From: Hexactinellida sp. DTS-2022
Lineage: Eukaryota; Porifera; Hexactinellida
NCBI GenBank assembly: GCA_028753945.1
Contig: JAPNXP010000008.1
Location: 558,001-622,000, forward strand
Length of the DNA: 64,000 bases
Direction: 5' to 3'
In this document: positions 55,890 to 64,000 of the stretch, one piece after another
How positions within the stretch are numbered: position 1 is the first letter of the stretch
Layout: each line of letters opens with the position of its first letter
Program-made: the position numbers and the translations under genes
The notes under the pieces: model-generated
The model's database searches: none
Told to the model about the DNA's origin: nothing
What the model saw: the letters and a program-made list of their open reading frames with translations, nothing else

Positions 55890-58800
55890 ATGCATGAACA
55901 ATCCGTTGATAAAGGGAAAGAAAGTACCCATCAGAAAAACTATATCTTCCCAGTTAAAAAAGATCACAGAATGGTCAGTATTTTATTATTTCTAACATAC
56001 CAGGTTAACATTTAGATGTTGAAAAAGTAGACTCTTGTTAATACGAACATGAATATGGCGACCAATTGGTTAAGGAGTACAAGGTTTAATTTCCATTGCC
56101 TTTATAAATGCATGCAATTGACTTCGGTTAATACCAATTTCTGCATAACAACAACAAATTTTGATGATCCCATGATGTTCGTATTAATAAGTGTAATACA
56201 TTTCTACATAATTCAAATTGATTCAGAAATGTTTAGGATAAATTACCCATTAATTTGATTAATTAAAACTATAAATCATTCTTTATAACAAAGCAAATCA
56301 ATTTTCAATGATTACCTCAAGGTCTTGTTTTCAGAGGAATTTCAGAGATACGTGCTACGTGTTGGGGTCGTTCAAACGTTACGTAACGGTTCCAATGGGA
56401 GAGTGGGGCTTCCAAGGGAAAACAAATTTGTTCGAATTAACGGTTGTCGACTGTAATAATAGAAGGTTTTAATTTGCATTAAAATCCTTAACTGTATTCC
56501 TTAAGATAAATTAGGGAATTAAATCACACTCCCTTTCCTTGAGTTGCGAAATTTTCAGATTAATTCCCAGTGGGTCAACCTATGTGTTATTTTATATTAG
56601 AAACAAGTCAAAAAGGCGTGATATAGGGAGAGGGGTGTCTAATTTTCATGGAATTTGCGTTACGTACGCTTAAACAACACAAATACGTAATTTAGGTTCC
56701 ACATTTATTGGTTCAGTCAGCTTGTAAATCTCCAAGATAAAAACTTAAGTTTGCCAATTACGTATTCTGTAGATGAAAAGTAGTGGTAGTATACACAGTG
56801 GAATTAGTTCTGTATATCAACCATCAAAACACAGACCAACACTTAATAAACATGAAATGGGGAGTATAATTCCAAGCTGGAAGACTCCATTACATATTGC
56901 AGCAGCAGAAGGAAGGTGTGATGAACTAAAACTACTTTTAGAACAACCAAAGTTAAATATCAACATTAGAACAAAAAGATACAATGATTATGAAGGAATT
57001 ATAAAGTTAGACAACACTCCTCTCCATTTAGCAGCAGAAAATGGTAAATGAGTATTAATCCGTTCTAAATTTATTGAATTTCAAGATTTATTATCTGATT
57101 AATTGCAGAGACCATTCATTGCTATATAATGCTTTCCATAAATTGAAACTTGACATACGTAATTCCAAGTTAGTAGAACCTCGGTAGTACAACAGGGGAG
57201 AGTCAAAATGCGTTCGTCTTATCTGGAATTCGTATTAACCATATCATTTGTATTGAAAAGGCTTAGAAAGGGACTGAAATAGTGTTCGTATTAACTGGAA
57301 TTTCGTATTAACCGTATTCGTATTAACGGGGTTCTACTGTGGTTGGTAGTTCATTTGAAATATTGAATTCCATTATTTAACAGAATATTTAACAATTAAA
57401 AAAATATTTTATAGGTCAAGAACAAGCAGTGAGTATTCTACTTAAAAACGGTGCTTTGTGCGATATTCAGAATTCAGATGGAGCTACCCCGTTGCATTTA
57501 GCAACAATCAATGGAGTTTCTTTTGAGATTGTGGACAACTTGGCGAAAGATAAAAGTATCCTTGAAATAAAAGATAGTAAAGGTAAGATTTAATTGCATA
57601 AACTACATGTAGTTTTAAAGTTGATTAACCAGTATTATAATTGCTCAGCAAAATTTGAATTCAAGACTATTCACTTTTAGAATTGAAATAGTACATATCG
57701 GTAATTTTTAAAAAGCATACGCATGAAAGCATTAATTTGTAATCTCAAATATAAAAGAAATTGTTGTGTGAAATTTTTTTTAATATTAAAAAAATCATAA
57801 TAGGTCGTACGCCACTGTACTGCGCTGCTGTTGAAGGCTGGCACAATCTCATTCCCATTCTAGCGGGTACGGGAAATCTTATAGAGGAGACTGATGTATT
57901 GGGTGTAACGCCATTGATTGCTGCTACAAAGAATGGATTTTCACAGACTATGAAGTTACTGATTGAAATGGGTGCTCATTTATCAAAGAGGGATAAAACA
58001 GGTAACAGCGCAATAGACTATGCAATAAGAGCGGACGAAAAATCCATTCAGGATGAACAAGTCTTTGATTGTATTCTTTCTCAAATGCTTAAATCTCAAT
58101 CAAAAGAAGTAGCACTATCTTATCTGCAAAACTTGTTAGCTAAATACCAACGAATGAAATTGAAACAAAGTCTATTTACATTGTTTGATAGAATTCCAGA
58201 ATTTAAAGCAATAAAAGGTGAGTATCAATATACAATAAATTATGACATTGTTTCTAATACTGTCGCAAGCATTGCATACTCCAACTTGGGCATCGTAAGG
58301 ATCTAATGCTTAGCACGTTGATTTGGGTTTAAAATTTAAATGTTGCAACTTTTTAGTTATCCTTCGTCCATATTTTCATTAATACTGCCAAGTCTTTATG
58401 TACTACTAGGTTGAGTACAAGAAAAATATTTTCCGGTTATTTGCTTTAAAAAGGAGCTCAGTAAACTACATTGTGTATTTTAACATACGAGCCCTTTGGT
58501 CTCGGTCGCTTTGCGACGGTTCGGTGCTACGCACCTCAAGTTAATGGCTGCTCTGCGGTCTTATCCTCACCCTTTCTACCATGGAAAATGGTAAGAAGGG
58601 ACGTTATATACACCCCTTTATACCATTTCCATAGTTTTAACTTGTTTTACATATTTAAATTTTTTGAATTTTACCTATTTTGTGTAAACAACAACGACAA
58701 ATATTCATATTAGAAATTTATAAACGCGAAATTCGTGTTCAGCATACTTGTTTACCTATAATACCCGTTCAAAGCAAACTTCTAGGTTGATTTTCAATTT

Positions 58801-61357
58801 CTTAAATTTGTTTACCTATTTGTGTAAACAACAACAACTATTCATATAGAAATTTGTAAATGCGAAATTCTAAATCAGCATACTTGTTTACCTATTATAA
58901 CATTTGGAACTTAGTTTATATCTCAATTATAAATGCGGTTTATATTCCCCCATCACTTTAATACAATCCGGACAAACACAGAACAACAATCGAGATTTAA
59001 TAATATAGATTTACAGGTAAATTTTGAAAATTACGACTTGAATTGTGAATATGTAAATGAAGGTTTTTGTTAAGGTTGAAACCTTGGTGTAACTCAACAC
59101 TGCAGCGCCGCGCCCGCCCCGAATCGTAGTGTAACATCTTGGTGCAAAATTTACACTAAAATCGGCCTTAAAAAATCCCTGCAGTTATTGTATCTATATA
59201 ACTAACATTTACTGTTTGTAGTCATAATACACACAAAGTATCTAGAGAGTGATGAGAATGGGTTAACACCAGATCAGAAAGATTACGATCTTAGGGCTAC
59301 CACTGCTTTACAGATGATCGCTGACACAAATGATGCCGATTTAGCTTTTCATCCTTGCATAAGAACTGTCGTTAATAAGAAAATGTCAAAAATTGGCAAT
59401 TACTTCCTTCTGCTGGAAATATTATATTATTTAGCATTTCTATTCTGCATGGGGTTCGTCCTTATAGCAGCAGCAGCTAAACCCAATCCAAAAACATACG
59501 ACAAACCATCAGACTATGTCAGAGCAGTATTTGAAGTCATAACCATTCTGTTTTGGATGTCGCTAGTGATTGCATTCTTATTAGGGATTTTTACAGGAAT
59601 TATATGGGAGTACCATAGAGGGGGGAGTGAAGATGCAGATGACGAGAAAGAAGAAGTTAAAAAGCCAACTGCTATTAAAATGCTTTATAACTCGATAAAA
59701 CATCTAGCAAGTGATCCCTACAATTACTTCAGTTTATTCTGGATACTAAGTTTATGCTTAGTAATGTCATTACGTGTTAGAGAAAGTCCTGCACAATGGA
59801 TATTTGCAGTATGTGCAGTCACATTCGGATTCTTAAGGGCAATTAAGATAATCCGTCTTTTGCCTGGTTTGGGGCCTTACGTGCATACGATAATACTGAT
59901 CCTATTATATGATGTGCCGAAGTTCAGTGTTATATGTTTGATGTTTGCGATAGTGATAGCAGAATGTTTCTTTTTATCAATTCGCGTGCCATACGACTCT
60001 GTTAGGCCGGATAACATTAGTGTTTCAGAATTAGGTGTAGAAGGACGAACTAATGAAATTTATTGGATGATCTTATCAATCATACGAGTGTTGGTGCAAT
60101 CTCAAAATCTAGTGCCGGGTAACTTTCTGTCTAATAACTTGAACTGGCTTAATTGTATCGTCTATTTGATTGCCTTAATGTTCTTGATCATAATTTTGAA
60201 CGATATATTCATTGCTCAGGTATGTTAGCTTCCAGTAGTTATTTTATAAGGAAATTTTTGGATATTTAATGAGGGATGATATATGAGGGATCCATTAGAT
60301 ATTATTAAAAATTCACACAAATGATCGATATTTTGATATATTTTACTTATCGGGGGTTCGGATAACGCAATCTTGCCTATCCCATTGCCTTTTTTCCAAA
60401 AGGTGGACATTAAATGTTGTTGTGTTGGCTAGATTTCTTAACTTAATGTACAGTCAACATCTGTTAATTCGAATACTCGTTAACGAACATTCGCTAATTC
60501 GACTAATGTATTTTTCTCTTGGAAGCCTCTCCCATACAATATCCGTTAGATAATTCGAAAATTCGCTAGTCGACCTAATTTATTTTTACCTTGAGTATTC
60601 GAATTAATGGATGTTGACTGTATTTAGGTAAGTGACACTTATGCAAGTTCCAAGTCAAAATCAGAACGAGCGATAGCGTTATACCGTCTACAGTATATTG
60701 TTCGCTTACAGGTTAAAACCTTCGGATTGATTAGCAAGATAGGTTACACAAATGATATTATACTGAAAGGAAATTATTGGAAATCTGTGCTGAAGGGTGA
60801 GTTATACACTAAACTTATTCCATCTTATTCATTTTCACTGATTTATGTGACAATTTTGGAGGGAAATTACTTAAATAAGGCTCATTTATACTAGAGGACA
60901 ACTTTTAGTAAAATTAAAAGAGCCAGGCTTACTTGAATAGTCATTTTGAAAAATGTGAACAACTTTTCTCTATACCTGAACTACAACATACTGTGCGAGT
61001 CTCTATATAAACTATCTTATTTGGAGGAGTCTGTCTGAACGAAAAGGTTGAAATTACATTACCATAGATGGAAATCTAAAATTTATTTCATTTGTGGTCT
61101 CTCATCTTTCAAAATATCTTTTAACGTATTAATCTAAATTTCAATGCCTTTTGCTCTAATGCTATATATTTATAATCTTGTTTTAATATGAAAATTCATT
61201 AGATTCGGATAAACTGTATGGAGAAATGCTAATACAACTTGAGAAACAACTGTCGAACATGGACCAACTCAAGCAATACATCCTTACTCTAAAAAAGTTG
61301 CTACAATCGATGGTTGAAAACAACCTCAAGTCTCATTATTTTGATAGCTCAATATAA
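55890..61357 (+). CDS. Ankyrin-repeat TRP-family cation channel, seven exons, 752 residues
   Basis: Exons by frame and GT-AG sites: 55890-55973, 56773-57043, 57415-57582, 57804-58217, 59222-60219, 60628-60796, 61203-61357. Coding length is 2259 nt and all junction phases agree. The protein has a polar N-terminus, five full ankyrin repeats plus a partial one from about residue 65 (TPLHIAAAEG, TPLHLAAENG, TPLHLATING, TPLYCAAVEG, TPLIAATKNG, NSAIDYA), and six membrane segments in exon 5 with a re-entrant pore stretch (EIYWMILSIIRVLVQS) between S5 and S6. FIAQVSDTYA follows S6, and a C-terminal coiled coil lies around KLYGEMLIQLEKQL. The layout resembles TRPA/TRPV-type channels but with far fewer ankyrins than TRPA1. 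Ion selectivity cannot be read. Exon 1 is supported by the same exon in the paralogue at 62868. Confidence 0.85.
57171..57343. mobile_element. Pogo/Tigger-type MITE in TRP gene intron 2
   Basis: AGTAGAACCTCGGTAGTACA and CGGGGTTCTACTG are imperfect inverted ends; the interior has GTATTAACCG and TTCGTATTAAC motifs. It lies wholly inside the intron. Confidence 0.65.
58488..59009 (-). mobile_element. Helitron C copy, inverted, in TRP gene intron 4
   Basis: On the minus strand it begins TCTATATTATTAAATCTCG and ends GACCAAAGGGCTCG. Flanks are A before the 5' end and T after the 3' end, the same rule as at 17393-18179. The 3' hairpin region has GCTACGCACC and TCGCAAAGCGA forms. About two of the ~130-bp minisatellite units are present. 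The 80-codon frame at 58471 lies inside it and is not a gene. Confidence 0.85.
60451..60620. mobile_element. Pogo/Tigger-type MITE in TRP gene intron 5
   Basis: CAGTCAACATCTGTTAATTC and GAATTAATGGATGTTGACTG between TA dinucleotides; same family as 27678-27778. Its right end is only 7 bp from the start of exon 6 (60628), so it overlaps the region expected to hold the polypyrimidine tract. Confidence 0.85.
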
Positions 61358-62867
61358 AGGTGAAGCTACACCCGAGATTAATGAACACGAACTATACACT
61401 TTAATTGCTCGTATAATTCAGTCGTTAAATAAGTTGATAAATAATTCATTTATGTATGTTTGGTTAAAAATGTCAGTGCAATTACTATACCACCCATTAT
61501 TCCATTATTTCTAGTTAGTTATAGTGTACAAGGCAGCTGTCAAGGAAACTAATTGATAAGTAACAACTCTTTAAATACTCGGCCATTCAATCATCTCAAG
61601 CTAAATGGAACACACCAACCTAGGACAGTTAAGTAAATTAACTGGAAATAAACAACAACAGATTTTTCCAATGAGATGTACGTGTACATTGAAGCACTGT
61701 AATACCAACATTGTTGTCTATTTACTCCTTCAAGGCTCAAGTAATAATATCCAATACATTTTTGATTCAGAGTATGATTGAAATTGATCCTATAATAACT
61801 TAATAACTCAGTAGAAATGAAAATATATTTAAAGGAGTGCTCCATTTTATCATTTAGGATCATCATTCCTTATTACGACATTGAAACATGATTTTCGTTA
61901 TCGTTTGATAGTTACTAGATACTAGATAGTAATCTTTTTAATTATAAACCAAACTTCAATGATATCCAAAACTTTAAGAACGCTCATATTTATTGGAACT
62001 TAGAATAATAAATTTAAAAGTATAAAGAGCGCAATAAGGAGCACTTCTTTTATTCTTGAGTGTGGTACCCCTATGTGGTTAAGTTGATCAATTTCGGCTT
62101 GAAAAATCAGGAGCGATTAATACTTTGTTCTGATTATGTGATCATGAGAACGATTACCATATCAAACAAGTTGGACTCACACTAAACTACTAGTTATAAC
62201 CCCAGGTAGTGCATTCCTATTAGCATCTGAATACCCTGATTAGCATTACAAAGTATATAGAGATACTAAACTACGTGTTATTTATTGCATTCCTAATTAG
62301 CTAATTAGCACTGAATAGTCTTAAATAAGCATTATTGCAAAGAAAGAAAATCATATAAATCCAATAAAAAAAGTTTTATGGATAAAGCTTTAATTTTTCT
62401 AATTAGTAATTACATATATAGACAGGAGCGTAGCCTCGAGAGTTGTTTTGTGATGTAGATTCTGGCCTGTGGAATAAGAGATGATTTGTAGGGCCTTTTT
62501 GGACAAATTCATTATGATTATTCTAAATTAATTACTGTCAACAAACTACTGGTAGGCCATGGCTCCTGTTAATAGAGCCACACGTTAAGTGGGTTCTTTG
62601 CTTAATCGGGTCAAGGAATTACAGAACAAAATAGGTTTGGCTGTAGTATTTTCGATTAATTGGGCCTTCCGCTTAATAGGGACAAACACACTAGATCCAA
62701 AGTGACACGAATAAGAAGAATTTACTGCATTTTGAAGGCTTGTATCAATGATAGTCAATAATTAAATAAATGGGAAGATGAGTTGGTTGAATCAACTCAA
62801 AATGAAATATTTACAACCCTGCCTTTAACAACTTATTTGTGATATTTATTATTAGTTGAGATAATCA
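61358..62867. other. Intergenic between TRP paralogues
   Basis: Holds the 3' flank of the first gene and, from about 62260, promoter sequence similar to 55600-55889. A weak inverted pair (GTTAATAGAGCC near 62570 and CCGCTTAATAGGGAC near 62669) may be an old pogo-type MITE. Open frames at 61314 and 61591 show no protein features. Confidence 0.5.
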
Positions 62868-63617
62868 ATGAATCAAGAAAATGAAGACAAAGTGGAAGAA
62901 GTGGCAAGAGAGATAAATTATATCAAGCCATATAAAAAAGATCTCAAAATGGTCAGTTACAGTAGGACCTCGATTGTACGAACACCAATTGAACGTCAAA
63001 ATGTGTTCGCCTTATCCAGAATTCGTATTAACCAATATAATTTGTATTGATTAGGCTTTGAAGGGACTGAAATAGTCTTCATATTAACCGCATTTCGTAT
63101 TAACCTTGTTCGTACTATCGAGCTAAAAATTTTAGTTGGTCATATCGTCTGTCTGTACAGACTAAGTTATTTGATTAAGAGCTCAAAATTCCAAGATAAG
63201 TAGCTCATGAGTTATCAGTTATGTTATGGATTTGTACAATTAGATTCGCTTCATACGTTTAAACCAACTGGTTTTAATCTTATCACACCAATATTAATCT
63301 CTGCTTCTAATAACATATTATAAAAATTAACGCTGACAAATCTTAGATGAAAAGTCGTGAGAGTCTATTCAACGAGACTGGTTCTGTACATCAAGCATCA
63401 AAATACGGATTCACAGCTGATACACAAGAAATGGAGAGTGTCATCTCAAGCTGGAAGACTCCATTACATAATGCAGCAGCAGAAGGAAGGTGTGATGAAC
63501 TAAAGCTACTTTTGGAACATCCAAATATAAATATCAACATCCAAACAAAAAGATACAATGATTATGAAGGAATAATAAAGTTAGACAACACTCCACTCCA
63601 TTTAGCAGCAGAAAATG
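62868..63617 (+). CDS. Second ankyrin/TRP gene, first two exons (cut by window end)
   Basis: Exon 1 62868-62951 (28 codons ending KKDLKM, donor GTCAGT) and exon 2 63347-63617 (ending in phase 1 within ENG) have exactly the lengths of exons 1 and 2 of the gene at 55890. Exon 2 is highly similar (SSWKTPLHNAAAEGRCDELK, TKRYNDYEGIIKLDNTPLHL). One change in the first ankyrin turns the TPLHIAA of the other copy into TPLHNAA. Later exons lie beyond position 64000. It is a tandem paralogue in the same direction. Confidence 0.8.
62960..63123. mobile_element. Pogo/Tigger-type MITE in intron 1 of the second TRP gene
   Basis: CAGTAGGACCTCGATTGTAC pairs with GTTCGTACTATCGAG, but the last ten bases of the right end are degraded. 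It starts 9 bp after the exon 1 donor site. Confidence 0.65.
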
Positions 63618-63805
63618 GTAAATCTTTATTTATACATTATAAAATTAATCTAAGAAGGGTTAACCCTAGAGCTATTACAAATTCAATGTATTTTTAAGCT
63701 TTCAAGCATAGTTACTGATTTAATTCATTCAAAGGACCACGAATTGCTACATTGTGTTCATTACAAATGAAAATAATTATAATCCCACTATAGTACAGAA
63801 TTATA

Positions 63806-64000
63806 ATAAAGTGGGTCCATACATTACAGCTTATCTAATAATTAAAATCTAAAATTACAGCCTTCCCGACAGTATGTCCTTTGGAGGCACTATATTTTGG
63901 TGGTTGGTTGATTGATGTGCCTCCAAAAGGAATGCTTCGGCACAGCTGTAATTTTAGATTTTTATTATTAGATAAGCTCACATGTATGGACCCACTTTAA
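63806..64000. mobile_element. Inverted-repeat MITE sharing its core with the MULE-1 monomer hairpin
   Basis: TAAAGTGGGTCCATAC at the left pairs with GTATGGACCCACTTTA at the right; GCTTATCTAATAAT and AAATCTAAAATTACAGC continue the match. The core (GACAGTATGTCCTTTGGAGG ... TGCCTCCAAAAGGAATGC) is clearly the same as the hairpin in each MULE-1 monomer. It lies in the intron after exon 2 of the second TRP gene. Confidence 0.75.

Noticed and set aside
56049-56258. 69-codon frame between TRP exons 1 and 2
   Set aside because: It is intronic by the exon model shared with the paralogue and has no recognisable features.
58471-58713. Open frame of 80 codons in TRP intron 4
   Set aside because: It lies almost entirely inside the inverted Helitron and reads its hairpin region.

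Overview
The window is eukaryotic and almost certainly from an invertebrate animal. It is AT-rich, has spliced genes with GT-AG introns, encodes an ankyrin/TRP cation channel and a CtBP-type dehydrogenase, and is dense in DNA transposons (Helitron, Mutator-like, hAT and pogo/Tigger-type elements). I saw no bacterial operons, rRNA, tRNA, CRISPR or LTR elements. The phylum cannot be fixed from the sequence.

Positions 1-1,790 are a left flank made of a unique AT-rich stretch and a nest of hAT-type miniature elements. It carries one Helitron target site that is still empty.

Positions ~1,790-50,090 are a large tandem segmental array. The same intronless minus-strand gene, a full-length CtBP-like 2-hydroxyacid dehydrogenase of 357 codons, occurs five times (starts at 2959, 17338, 30278, 39525 and 50046), open in every copy. 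Between genes each unit repeats one order: Helitron A, Helitron B/D, a non-coding host block, then a carrier Helitron with a Mutator-like element (MULE-1) inserted near its 5' end. Units differ by later insertions and one large deletion, so many empty and filled sites can be compared inside the window. These give exact transposon ends and target duplications: A|T for Helitrons, 9 bp for MULEs, 8 bp for several hAT elements and TA for pogo MITEs. MULE-1 holds a transposase remnant lacking its catalytic core. A second MULE (MULE-2) with a broken DDE transposase is nested in units 1 and 3.

Positions 50,090-55,500 are single-copy sequence with several inverted-repeat elements. They also hold one predicted secreted protein whose fold pattern resembles the ComEC-type metallo-beta-lactamase domain but which lacks the metal ligands (52,105-53,160, minus).

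Positions 55,600-64,000 hold a complete seven-exon ankyrin/TRP channel gene (55,890-61,357) and the first two exons of a tandem paralogue (62,868 onward, cut by the window end). Their introns carry a Helitron and pogo-type MITEs of the same families seen in the array.

The genes do not form a pathway. The main story is a recently amplified, still recombining CtBP-like gene cluster assembled from nested DNA transposons.
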